From Andeanibacterium fulvum (lineage in GTDB: Bacteria; Pseudomonadota; Alphaproteobacteria; Sphingomonadales; Sphingomonadaceae): a DNA stretch of 64,000 bases. The notes under the pieces were generated by a model, which was given only the letters and a program-made list of their open reading frames with translations, made no database searches and was not told the DNA's origin. The DNA is taken from contig NZ_JBANRM010000001.1 of the NCBI RefSeq assembly GCF_037154085.1, forward strand, positions 992,001 through 1,056,000, in the 5' to 3' direction. The position numbers were made by a program, and so were the translations under genes. Positions 25,733 through 33,911 of the stretch are shown in pieces. How positions within the stretch are numbered: the first letter of the stretch is position 1; each line of letters starts with the position of its first letter.

Positions 25733-26935
25733 TTACTTGTCCATCACCATGGCAACGAAGTCCACCGTCTGGCGGGTAGCCGCGGCGAATTCCGTTTCGG
25801 TCGCCTTGAACGAACCGAAATGGGCGAACTGGTCAGGCGTCATGCCGTCGAATTCATAGGCGGCGCGGAAGCTGGGCAGCTTCAGCAGCTTTTCGATGCT
25901 CGCCTTGTTCGGCTCGCGGTCGATCGCCTTGGGATCGAAGTCCGCCAGCTCGTCCTCGGCATTCATCAAGCCGGCGATGTAGCTCGGCGGGCAGGTGTAG
26001 ACCATGTCCGAACCCGCATAATCCTCGATATGACGGCTAACCAGCTTGCCCGTGCGCTCGTCCTTTTCGACGCGCATGGAGCACTGCAGCATCTTGGACG
26101 GATGGTTTTCCGACTTGCCGAAGTGATAGGCGCGCTTGAGGATCGCTTCCTCGCCGTCGCGGATTTCCGGCAGGGTCAGTTCGATGCCACGGGTCTTGGC
26201 TTCAACCTTCCAGTCCGACAGTTCGCCAAGGCGAGCCGACATATGCGTGATGACCGAACGCCACTTGGACAGGTCCACACCGGCGGCGCGAGCACGCAGC
26301 AGGCCGGCGCTGACGGCCGACATGCAGCGCATGTACTGCGGCACGGTGAAGCTGGTGGTGTTGTTGGTGGAAATGCCGCGCGCGGTCAGTTCTTCCAGAA
26401 CCTCGTAGCCTTCCTTCGAGCCGGGCAGCTTCACCATCACGTTGGGTGCCTGTTCGTAGATCGAAAGGCCCTGGGCCAGCATCTTGTCGCCATCGCGCAC
26501 GAAGCGCGGATCGACCTGGCCGGAAAGCATGCCGTACTTGCCGCCCGACTTTTCATAGACCGGCAGGATCGCTTCCGCACCCTTCTTCACCAGTTCCAGA
26601 TAGAGCGTCCAGTACACGCCTTCCACGTCCATGCCCGGATTGGCGCGGGCGATGTCACGGATGTGATTGGCCCAGCGTTCCGGCGCCAGCTTGATCGCCT
26701 GGAGCGACAGCGGCGGATTGGTGGTGACGCCGCGGAAGCCCATCACGCCCGTGGTTTCGATGGTTTCATGGTCCATCAGGCGGGTCAGCTGGGTTTCCCA
26801 TTCCGCCCGCTTGCCTTCCGGCGCCTTGGCGAGGGTTTCTTCCTTCCAGCTGGGGTAAATCAGGGGCGAGGAATCCCACCAGATTTCGGCTTCGGGATTG
26901 GTCGCGGCGAGCTTTTCGAGAATGTTCTGGGTCAT
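25733..26935 (-). CDS. Transaldolase-family protein (400 aa)
   Basis: A class I aldolase-fold protein. Conserved parts are FRGVTTNPPLSL near residue 68, and NVMVKLPGSKEG with Lys169 as the expected Schiff-base lysine, followed by GISTNNTTSFTVPQ. At 400 residues it is longer than the usual transaldolase (about 220-370) and belongs to a divergent subgroup. The reaction would be transfer of a three-carbon dihydroxyacetone unit between sugar phosphates, but the true substrate is unknown. It lies 185 bp after ferA on the same strand, an unexpected neighbour for a ferulate operon. Confidence 0.82.
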   Translation of the reverse strand: MTQNILEKLAATNPEAEIWWDSSPLIYPSWKEETLAKAPEGKRAEWETQLTRLMDHETIETTGVMGFRGVTTNPPLSLQAIKLAPERWANHIRDIARANPGMDVEGVYWTLYLELVKKGAEAILPVYEKSGGKYGMLSGQVDPRFVRDGDKMLAQGLSIYEQAPNVMVKLPGSKEGYEVLEELTARGISTNNTTSFTVPQYMRCMSAVSAGLLRARAAGVDLSKWRSVITHMSARLGELSDWKVEAKTRGIELTLPEIRDGEEAILKRAYHFGKSENHPSKMLQCSMRVEKDERTGKLVSRHIEDYAGSDMVYTCPPSYIAGLMNAEDELADFDPKAIDREPNKASIEKLLKLPSFRAAYEFDGMTPDQFAHFGSFKATETEFAAATRQTVDFVAMVMDK

Positions 26936-27120
26936 AGTGGCGCCCCTCTAGGCCTGTTTGCACGCGCGCGGCAATGGCTGGTTTGCTTTGCAGACGTGAG
27001 AAAAATCTGGACCGCGAAGCCATAAAGGCCGCGCGGTCCCGATCAATTGATTGATAATGTCCGAAAACCGCGCTCTGCCGTTCCGGTTCCCCGGAAAACG
27101 GCATTGCGCGGAAAATGGGA

Positions 27121-29244
27121 TCAGTGCTGGACCAGCATCAGCGCATCCAGCGCCACGACGCCCTGACCCTTGGGGTGGACGATCACCGGATTGAGGTCGA
27201 TCTCGCGAATCGAAGGGTTGCCTTCCATCACGCGGCCAATCTCCACGATCAGCTTGGCCAGCGCCGCAACGTCCAACTCGGGCGAACCGCGATAGCCCTT
27301 GAGCAGGGCGGCCTGCTTGAGGGTGAGGAGCTTGGCCGCGACCTGTTCTTCGGAAAGGTCGGTCGTCAGCAGCACCACGTCCTTGAGGATCTCGGCCGTC
27401 ACACCGCCGAAGCCCGCCAGGACCACCGGGCCCCATTCCGGATCGGACTTGGCGCCCACGATCATTTCCAGGCCCATCGTGCCCATCTTCTCGACCAGCA
27501 CGCCGTCGAGCTGGATCGAGGCATCATAGGCCGCGACATTGGTGAAGATCTTGTCGAAGGCAGCCTTCACCGCTTCGGCACTGTCGAGCTTCAGGATCAC
27601 GCCGCCCGCGTCAGACTTGTGACCCAGCGCGGCAGCCTGCGCCTTGAGCACCACCGGGAAGCCGATTTCCTCGGCTGCGGCGGCGGCATCGTCGGCCGTG
27701 GCGGCGAACTTGCTCTGGGGGAACGGGATGCCCAGCGGAGCGAGCAGTTCCTTGGCCTTGTATTCCGGCACCACGCCCGACACGCCCTTGAGCGAAGGCA
27801 GCGGCAGCGGGGCCTGCGAATTATCGACAAGGTCACGCTTGGACAGGTCGGCCAGCCGCGCGATGGCGCGATAGGCACGCTCGGTCGACGGGAACCAGGG
27901 GATACCCACGGCGCGCAGCCCATCGATATATTCCTGCGGAACGCGCGCACCTTCATCCACGCCGGCGAAGACCAGCGGCTTGGCGAAAGTGCCGTCTTCC
28001 AGGACCTTGATGATCGCCGGGAACTTGATCTTCGAGGTGATCGGGTCCGACTGGATGATAGAGGCCACCACCGAACCGACACGGTCGTCGTCCAGCAGCG
28101 CGGTCAGCACCTTGGTGTAGATCTCGGGCTCGGAAAGGCCGACGGCAGTGATGTCGGTCGGGTTCGAAACCGGCACGAAATCGGGCAGCACGGCGCGCAG
28201 GGCCGGGCTGTTGTCGTCATTGAGATCGATCAGGTCGAGCCCGATATCCTCGGCAATGTCGAAGGCCAGGCCGCGCAGCGCGCCCGATTCACCCAGAACC
28301 GCCATGTTGGCGCCCGGCAGGCTGGGGCAGCGCAGGGCGATCTCGGTGATGTCTTCCAGCTCTTCCAGCGTATCGGCGAAGATCACGCCTTCGCGGCCGA
28401 GCTTGGCCTTCATCAGCGCATAGTCGCCAGCCATGGCGCCGGTGTGGGTCGCGGCCGATTCCTGCGCCTTGTTGGACTTGCCGGGGTGCAGCATGATGAT
28501 CGGCTTGCCGGCAGCGCGGGCGCGGCGGGCGGCGGCGATGAAGGCCTTGGGGCGACGCAGCGATTCCACATACATCGAGATGACGTGAGTATTCTCATCA
28601 TCGATCAGCCATTCGACATAGTCTTCCACGCCCGATGCGGCTTCGTTGCCGGTCGATACCGAGGTGGAGACATAGCAACCGCGCGGATGCAGCGCAGTGG
28701 CCAGCACGGCGGCCAGAGCGCCCGACTGGCTGGCAATGCCAACCGCGCGTGCGCCCTTGGGCGGGCTGATCATGTTGGTTTCGACGAAGGTCAGCGGTAC
28801 GCGCTCGACATAATTGGTGCAGCCAAGGCAGTTGGGGCCTTCGATCACCATGCCGTATTCCGCAGCGATCGCGCCGAGTTCCAGCTGTTCCTTCATCCCT
28901 TCCTCGCCCGCTTCGGAGAAGCCGGCCGAGTAGATCACCACCGCACCGCAGCCGCGATTGGCAAGGCCGCGCACGGTATCGAGCACGAAGGGACGCGGAA
29001 TGGCGAGCACGGCGCAATCGATGCCCTCAGGCAGCTGATCCACCGAAGCGTAGCACTTCAAGCCCTGAATCTCTTCCCGCTTGGGGTTCACGGGATAGAT
29101 GTCGCCCGCGAATTCGTACTGGACGAGGTTGTTGAGCAGCGTCGCGCCCAGCGCGCCGTGCCGGTCGGATGCACCGACAACCGCGACGCTCTTGGGGCGC
29201 AGCAGCCGGTCGATCTGCTTGTTGGTGAAGCGCTTGCCGCTCAT
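27121..29244 (-). CDS. ferA: Feruloyl-CoA synthetase FerA-like (NDP-forming acyl-CoA synthetase)
   Basis: Activates ferulate and other hydroxycinnamates to the CoA thioester. The 707-residue protein is of the ADP-forming type used by Sphingobium SYK-6 FerA, not the AMP-forming type: N-terminal CoA-binding Rossmann domain (VAVVGASDRHGALGATLL), succinyl-CoA-ligase-like domains with the phosphorylatable His267 in ESAATHTGAM, and a C-terminal ATP-grasp domain (FPVVLKAQ, IREIDLNPVIV). Acetate-CoA ligases share this layout; the ferulate call rests on the adjoining ferB and divergent ferC. Start ATG 29244 (MSGKRF). Confidence 0.85.
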   Translation of the reverse strand: MSGKRFTNKQIDRLLRPKSVAVVGASDRHGALGATLLNNLVQYEFAGDIYPVNPKREEIQGLKCYASVDQLPEGIDCAVLAIPRPFVLDTVRGLANRGCGAVVIYSAGFSEAGEEGMKEQLELGAIAAEYGMVIEGPNCLGCTNYVERVPLTFVETNMISPPKGARAVGIASQSGALAAVLATALHPRGCYVSTSVSTGNEAASGVEDYVEWLIDDENTHVISMYVESLRRPKAFIAAARRARAAGKPIIMLHPGKSNKAQESAATHTGAMAGDYALMKAKLGREGVIFADTLEELEDITEIALRCPSLPGANMAVLGESGALRGLAFDIAEDIGLDLIDLNDDNSPALRAVLPDFVPVSNPTDITAVGLSEPEIYTKVLTALLDDDRVGSVVASIIQSDPITSKIKFPAIIKVLEDGTFAKPLVFAGVDEGARVPQEYIDGLRAVGIPWFPSTERAYRAIARLADLSKRDLVDNSQAPLPLPSLKGVSGVVPEYKAKELLAPLGIPFPQSKFAATADDAAAAAEEIGFPVVLKAQAAALGHKSDAGGVILKLDSAEAVKAAFDKIFTNVAAYDASIQLDGVLVEKMGTMGLEMIVGAKSDPEWGPVVLAGFGGVTAEILKDVVLLTTDLSEEQVAAKLLTLKQAALLKGYRGSPELDVAALAKLIVEIGRVMEGNPSIREIDLNPVIVHPKGQGVVALDALMLVQH

Positions 29245-29269
29245 CGCTCGAAACTCCCATGCAGGCAAT

Positions 29270-29358
29270 GGCCCCGACTCCCCACGAGCGGGGATCGGGG
29301 CCTATTTCGGTTGGGCTCCCTAAATGGGGAGCGCCGCGCGGACAAGTGCCCGCGCGGC
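29270..29358 (-). promoter_or_regulatory. Three stem-loops in the ferB-ferA gap
   Basis: The 127-bp gap between ferB and ferA holds three strong inverted repeats in a row: 29270-29302 (GGCCCCGA... with inner TCCCC/GGGGA), about 29315-29332 (GCTCCC/GGGAGC) and 29333-29358 (GCCGCGCGG/CCGCGCGGC). In the transcript these could stabilise the ferB segment or attenuate ferA. None is followed by a T-run, so full termination is unlikely. Regulatory meaning is inferred. Confidence 0.5.
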
Positions 29359-29371
29359 TATTTCAGGCTGA

Positions 29372-30232
29372 TCAGTCCTTGCTGACCTTGGTCTTGTCGA
29401 AAGCGCCAAGGCCGGGCTTGAAGGTCTTCTCGTCAAGGAACTGCTTGGTAGCTTCCTTGCGGGTTTCCCAGCCGCCGAAATCGTTCAGCGCTTCTTGCGT
29501 GCGGATCAGGTAATCTTCCGCGTTATCGTAGGTCATTTCCATGACGCGGCGCATCGCCCACTTGGTGGCGCGAAGGGCATGGGTGTCCTTCTTCTTCAGA
29601 TTGTCCGCGATTTCCTGAACGCGGGCCTTCAGCTGGTCGGCCGGGACGCTTTCGGTCACGAGGCCCTGCTCGGCAGCCTGCTTGCCCGACAGGTTCTCAC
29701 CCATCATCGCGTGATACATCGCCTTGCGGTAGGGCATCAGCTCGGCTGCAACCTTGGAGGCGCCGCCGCCGGGCAGGATCGCCCAGTTGATTTCCGAAAG
29801 GCCGAACTGCGCATCGTCGGACGAAATGGCGATATCGCAGGCGAAGAGCGGGCCGTAAGCACCGCCGAAGCACCAGCCATTGATCATGCCGATGGTGGCC
29901 TTTTCATACCAGCGCAGGCGTTCCCACCAGCTATAGGCTTCGCGCTGGGCCTTGCGGACCGCGCCGATACCGCCGGCTTCGTTCATGCGGAAATATTCGA
30001 GAAGATCCATGCCGGCCGACCAGGCCGAGCCCTCGCCGGTGAGGACGAGCACCTGCACGTCGTCGCGGAATTCCAGCTCGTTCAGCACGCGGCCCATCTG
30101 GCGGTTGAGCTTGGGGCTCTGGCAGTTGCGCTTGTCGGGACGGTTGAAATAGACCCATGCGACACCGTCGATGATCTCATACTTGACGGTTTCTTCTTCA
30201 GGACGCGGATCGGGTTGCGACGGCATGGCCAT
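29372..30232 (-). CDS. ferB: Feruloyl-CoA hydratase/lyase FerB
   Basis: Hydrates feruloyl-CoA and splits it into vanillin and acetyl-CoA. The 286-residue crotonase-fold protein closely follows the hydroxycinnamoyl-CoA hydratase-lyase pattern: WSAGMDLLEYFR, SWWERLRWYEKATIGMINGW, GGAYGPLFACDIAI and FGLSEINWAILPGGG with the catalytic-region Glu147. GAGGAG precedes ATG 30232. It is the first gene of a minus-strand operon with ferA, divergent from the MarR gene ferC, the same order as in SYK-6. Confidence 0.93.
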   Translation of the reverse strand: MAMPSQPDPRPEEETVKYEIIDGVAWVYFNRPDKRNCQSPKLNRQMGRVLNELEFRDDVQVLVLTGEGSAWSAGMDLLEYFRMNEAGGIGAVRKAQREAYSWWERLRWYEKATIGMINGWCFGGAYGPLFACDIAISSDDAQFGLSEINWAILPGGGASKVAAELMPYRKAMYHAMMGENLSGKQAAEQGLVTESVPADQLKARVQEIADNLKKKDTHALRATKWAMRRVMEMTYDNAEDYLIRTQEALNDFGGWETRKEATKQFLDEKTFKPGLGAFDKTKVSKD

Positions 30233-30275
30233 GATACAGACTCCTCAAGGAATGGGGGAATTCCCAACTCTGCTG

Positions 30276-30321
30276 ATTGTTATTGCCCATAACGATCTGG
30301 ATTGTTATACGCAACAACAAT
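30276..30321. promoter_or_regulatory. Two tandem 21-bp palindromes between ferB and ferC (putative FerC operators)
   Basis: Two imperfect palindromes with 8-5-8 layout. IR1 at 30276-30296 is ATTGTTAT-TGCCC-ATAACGAT; IR2 at 30301-30321 is ATTGTTAT-ACGCA-ACAACAAT. Each has 7 of 8 paired arm positions, the left arms are identical, and the repeats start 25 bp apart. They fill the divergent promoter region. In SYK-6 the MarR-type FerC represses ferBA and feruloyl-CoA releases it; binding here is inferred. Confidence 0.7.
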
Positions 30322-30336
30322 CTTGAAGGTTTCATC

Positions 30337-30747
30337 ATGCGCGATCCACTCGTAAACCGCCCCGGCTATTCGCTCAGGCGCGCGTCCAGCGCGATGACGG
30401 CGGAGCTTACGCAGCGGCTGGCAGAATACGATCTGCGGATCGTGGACGCCACGGTACTGATGTGGATCGACGAGAACCCGCAGGTCACCGCCAGCGCCCT
30501 CGGCCGGGCGCTCGACATCCAGCGTGCGAACATGGTTCCCCTGCTCAAGCGGCTGGAAGACTCGGGGCTGGTGGAACGCTCACCGATTGACGGCAAATCC
30601 CAGGGACTCAGCCTGACCGGGCCGGGAAAGGACCGCGTAAAGGCTGTTCGCGACACGGTCGACCGCTTCGAACAGGAGCTTTTGGCGCGGATTCCCTTGC
30701 AGCATCGCGAACATTTCATTCCCGCGCTCGACGCCCTCTGGCGCTAG
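30337..30747 (+). CDS. ferC: MarR-family regulator FerC-like
   Basis: A 136-residue winged-helix regulator: SAMTAELTQRLAEYDLRIVD, VTASALGRALDIQRANMVPL (recognition helix region), LLKRLEDSGLVERSP and the wing KSQGLSLTGPGK. The ATG at 30337 is preceded by GAAGG. Position divergent to ferBA, and two palindromes in the gap, make it the likely FerC repressor of ferulate genes, which in SYK-6 responds to hydroxycinnamoyl-CoA esters. Confidence 0.85.
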   Translation: MRDPLVNRPGYSLRRASSAMTAELTQRLAEYDLRIVDATVLMWIDENPQVTASALGRALDIQRANMVPLLKRLEDSGLVERSPIDGKSQGLSLTGPGKDRVKAVRDTVDRFEQELLARIPLQHREHFIPALDALWR

Positions 30748-30795
30748 TCCCGATCGCTCGTTAAGCCGTGGCCGCAAGCTAGGCTTTGGGAGCGA

Positions 30796-32763
30796 ATGAT
30801 GCACCAGGTGTCCCTCCACCCGGTTCCGGCGGAATGGTCTGAAAAGGCCCTGATCGACGCCGCGACCTATGAGGAAAAATACCGCCGTTCCGTGGAAGAT
30901 CCGGAAGGTTTCTGGCGCGAGGAAGCGCTCAAGCGGATCGACTGGATCAAGCCCTTCACTCAGGTAAAGGGCACCAGCTTCAACGAAGAAGACTTCGGCA
31001 TCCGCTGGTTCTGGGACGGCACGCTGAACCTCGCCGCCAATTGCCTCGACCGGCACCTTGAAACCAAGGGCGACACCGTCGCCCTGATCTGGGAACCGGA
31101 CGATCCGGCCAACCCCGTCCGCACTCTCACCTACAGCCAGCTGCACGAACAGGTCTGCCGCTTCGCCAATGCGCTCAAGGCCAATGGCGTCGAAAAGGGC
31201 GACCGGGTCACTATCTATCTGCCGATGATCCTCGAGGCCGCCGTGGCGATGCTCGCCTGCGCGCGGATCGGGGCGATCCATTCGATCGTCTTCGCCGGCT
31301 TCAGCCCCGAGGCGCTCGGCGGCAGGATCGACGATTGCGCCAGCACCATCGTCATCACCTCCGACGAAGGGCTGCGCGGCGGGAAGAAAATCCCGCTCAA
31401 GGCCAATGTGGACGAGGCGCTGGAACATCACGCCAAGAATGTCAGCCGCGTGATCGTGGTGAAGCATACCGGCGCGATGGTTCATATGGAACATGGCCGC
31501 GATGTGTGGTGGCACGATGCGCTGGCCGCAGGCAGCCACACCTGCCCGCCGGTGGAAGTGAGCGCGGAAGATCCGCTGTTCATCCTCTATACCAGCGGCT
31601 CCACCGGCAAGCCCAAGGGCGTGCTGCACACCACAGGCGGCTATGCCGTGTGGGCAGGCATGACCCATGAATATACTTTCGACTATCAGCCGCATGAAGA
31701 CGGCAGCAATCCGATCTACTGGTGCGCAGCCGATATCGGCTGGGTCACGGGCCATTCCTATGTCGTCTACGGTCCGCTGCTGAACGGCGGCACTTCGCTG
31801 ATGTTCGAAGGCGTGCCCAATTTCCCCGACTTCTCCCGCTTCTGGCAGGTAGTGGACAAGCATCAGGTGGAAATCTTCTATGCCGCCCCCACGGCCCTGC
31901 GCGCCCTGATGCGCGAGGGAGACGAGTGGGTGGCGAAGACCAGCCGTGCCTCGCTGCGCCTGCTCGGCTCGGTGGGCGAACCTATCAATCCCGAAGCCTG
32001 GGAATGGTATCATCAGGTGGTGGGCGATCGCCGCTGCCCGATAGTGGACACATGGTGGCAGACCGAGACGGGCGGCCACATGATCACTCCCCTGCCCGGC
32101 GCGACCGCGCTCAAGCCGGGCAGTGCGTCCAAGCCGATGTTCGGGGTACAGCCCGCCATCGTCGATAATGACGGCACTATCCTGGAAGGCGCCTGCGAAG
32201 GCGCGCTGGTGATCACCGATAGCTGGCCGGGCCAGATGCGTACCGTCTATGGCGACGATGAGCGCTTCTTCCAGACCTATTTCAGCACCTTCCGTGGCTA
32301 TTACTTCACCGGCGACGGCTGCCGCCGCGACGAGGACGGCTATTACTGGATCACCGGCCGCATCGACGATGTAATCAACGTCTCGGGCCATCGCATGGGC
32401 ACCGCCGAGGTCGAAAGCGCGCTGGTGGCGCACGATGCCGTGGCCGAAGCCGCCGTGGTGGGCATGCCGCATGACATCAAGGGACAGGGCATCTATGCCT
32501 ATGTCACCTGCGTGGCGGGCGTGGAGCCCAGCGAGGAACTGCGCAAGGCGCTGGTCGCCTGGGTCCGCCGTGAGATCGGCCCCATCGCCACGCCCGACGT
32601 GATCCAGTTCGCACCCGGCCTGCCCAAGACGCGGTCCGGCAAGATCATGCGCCGCATTCTGCGCAAGATCGCGGAGAACGACACGGGCAATCTGGGCGAC
32701 ATCTCCACACTGGCCGATCCTTCGGTAGTGGACGATCTGCTGGCCAACCGCCCGCAGGCCTGA
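30796..32763 (+). CDS. acs: Acetyl-CoA synthetase (AMP-forming)
   Basis: Converts acetate, ATP and CoA to acetyl-CoA. The 655-residue product has the adenylate-forming motif LYTSGSTGKPKGVLHT, DTWWQTETGGHMITP, YFTGDGCRRDEDGYYWITGR, and the C-terminal TRSGKIMRRILRKIA with the lysine that is acetylated in regulated Acs enzymes. The WFWDGTLNLAANCLDRHL N-terminus is typical of Acs. A double ATG at 30796 follows GGGAGC. It lies 48 bp after ferC and may be cotranscribed with it. Confidence 0.93.
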   Translation: MMHQVSLHPVPAEWSEKALIDAATYEEKYRRSVEDPEGFWREEALKRIDWIKPFTQVKGTSFNEEDFGIRWFWDGTLNLAANCLDRHLETKGDTVALIWEPDDPANPVRTLTYSQLHEQVCRFANALKANGVEKGDRVTIYLPMILEAAVAMLACARIGAIHSIVFAGFSPEALGGRIDDCASTIVITSDEGLRGGKKIPLKANVDEALEHHAKNVSRVIVVKHTGAMVHMEHGRDVWWHDALAAGSHTCPPVEVSAEDPLFILYTSGSTGKPKGVLHTTGGYAVWAGMTHEYTFDYQPHEDGSNPIYWCAADIGWVTGHSYVVYGPLLNGGTSLMFEGVPNFPDFSRFWQVVDKHQVEIFYAAPTALRALMREGDEWVAKTSRASLRLLGSVGEPINPEAWEWYHQVVGDRRCPIVDTWWQTETGGHMITPLPGATALKPGSASKPMFGVQPAIVDNDGTILEGACEGALVITDSWPGQMRTVYGDDERFFQTYFSTFRGYYFTGDGCRRDEDGYYWITGRIDDVINVSGHRMGTAEVESALVAHDAVAEAAVVGMPHDIKGQGIYAYVTCVAGVEPSEELRKALVAWVRREIGPIATPDVIQFAPGLPKTRSGKIMRRILRKIAENDTGNLGDISTLADPSVVDDLLANRPQA

Positions 32764-32782
32764 GACGGAAGGAGGGCAGGCC

Positions 32783-33436
32783 ATGAGTGTTTCGCCCTCC
32801 ACCCGCACTATCGGCATCTGGGCAACCGGCGCGACGCTGGCCCTGAGCCTTGCCTATATCGGTGCCCAACTGCTCGAATGGCTGGGCCTGCTCGGCTCCG
32901 CGGGTGGGCCCAATGCCGCCAGCACTCCGCTGGGCATCGCCCTGCTGCTCACGCCCTCGCTGCTGCTCGGCCCGGCCTTCGTAGTGACGATGGCGGCGCT
33001 CCATCAGGCTGCGCCGGAGGAACGCAGGGTGTTCACCCTGTCCGGCCTCGCCTTCGCCGTGATCTATGCCACGCTGACCGGGCTGGTCTATTTCGTGCAG
33101 CTCACTTTCGTGGGCCCACGCCTTGCCACGGGCGACACGCAGGGGATCGAGCTGCTGCTGTTCGTGCCCTACAAATCCTTCCTCTTCGCGGTGGATCTGC
33201 TGGGCTATTCCTTGATGAGCGCGGCGACGCTGATCGCCGCCTTTGGCCTGCCGGACGCACCCGGCGCCCGCGCCACCCGGCGGGCGATGATCGCCAATGG
33301 CGCGATCCTGCCCTTCCTGGCCTTCCAGATGTTCATTCCTGCACTGATATGGGGCGGAGCGGCCTGGGGCGTGACCTTTCCGCTTGCCATGGCCCTTCTC
33401 CTGCGCCAGTGGCGCGGCCTTCCCACATCCACTTGA
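32783..33436 (+). CDS. Hypothetical six-helix membrane protein
   Basis: A 217-residue hydrophobic protein with about six membrane helices, among them WATGATLALSLAYIGAQLL, LLLTPSLLLGPAFVVTMAAL and a last one before the basic tail LLRQWRGLPTST. No known motif. It starts 20 bp after acs with GGAGGG ahead, so it is probably in that operon. No function assigned. Confidence 0.65.
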   Translation: MSVSPSTRTIGIWATGATLALSLAYIGAQLLEWLGLLGSAGGPNAASTPLGIALLLTPSLLLGPAFVVTMAALHQAAPEERRVFTLSGLAFAVIYATLTGLVYFVQLTFVGPRLATGDTQGIELLLFVPYKSFLFAVDLLGYSLMSAATLIAAFGLPDAPGARATRRAMIANGAILPFLAFQMFIPALIWGGAAWGVTFPLAMALLLRQWRGLPTST

Positions 33437-33505
33437 GGTTGAACGTGCTCTGGCAGGGCACGGCTGCCTCTGGTAACTTTCCTATCCCCCTACAGGAGAG
33501 GCCCC

Positions 33506-33907
33506 ATGCGCGAACGGCTCTATCCCCTCGAGGATCTCGAGGACATTCCTGGTACCACCGTCTTCACTGCCCGGCGCTCGCGCCAGGCCTATCACCTGCA
33601 CAAGTTCTGCATGTCCCTGATGGACGCGGAAAACCGCAAGCGCTTCAAGACCGACGAGCGCGCCTATCTCGACACGTTCCGCATGTCGGCGGAGCAGAAA
33701 CAGGCCGTGCTGGACCGCGATTTCAACCAGCTCATCGAACTGGGCGGCAATATCTACTTCCTCGTCAAGCTCTCCAACACCGACGGGTGGAGCACTCAGA
33801 AGGCCGTCGGTTCCATGACCGGCATGACCGCTGACGAATATGCCGCGATGATGCGCGCCGGGGGCCGCAGTCCCGAAGGCCAGCGCTCGATCCGCGAGGG
33901 GAACTGA
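33506..33907 (+). CDS. ligA: Protocatechuate 4,5-dioxygenase alpha subunit
   Basis: Small subunit of the extradiol ring-cleaving enzyme LigAB. The 133-residue protein shows DIPGTTVFTARRSRQAYHL, FCMSLMDAENRKRFKTDE, GGNIYFLVKLSNTDG and GSMTGMTADEYAAMM, all in the order of SYK-6 LigA (139 residues). The alpha chain caps the active site in the beta chain. Start ATG 33506 after CAGGAGAGG; ligB follows after 4 bp. Confidence 0.92.
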   Translation: MRERLYPLEDLEDIPGTTVFTARRSRQAYHLHKFCMSLMDAENRKRFKTDERAYLDTFRMSAEQKQAVLDRDFNQLIELGGNIYFLVKLSNTDGWSTQKAVGSMTGMTADEYAAMMRAGGRSPEGQRSIREGN

Positions 33908-33911
33908 AACC

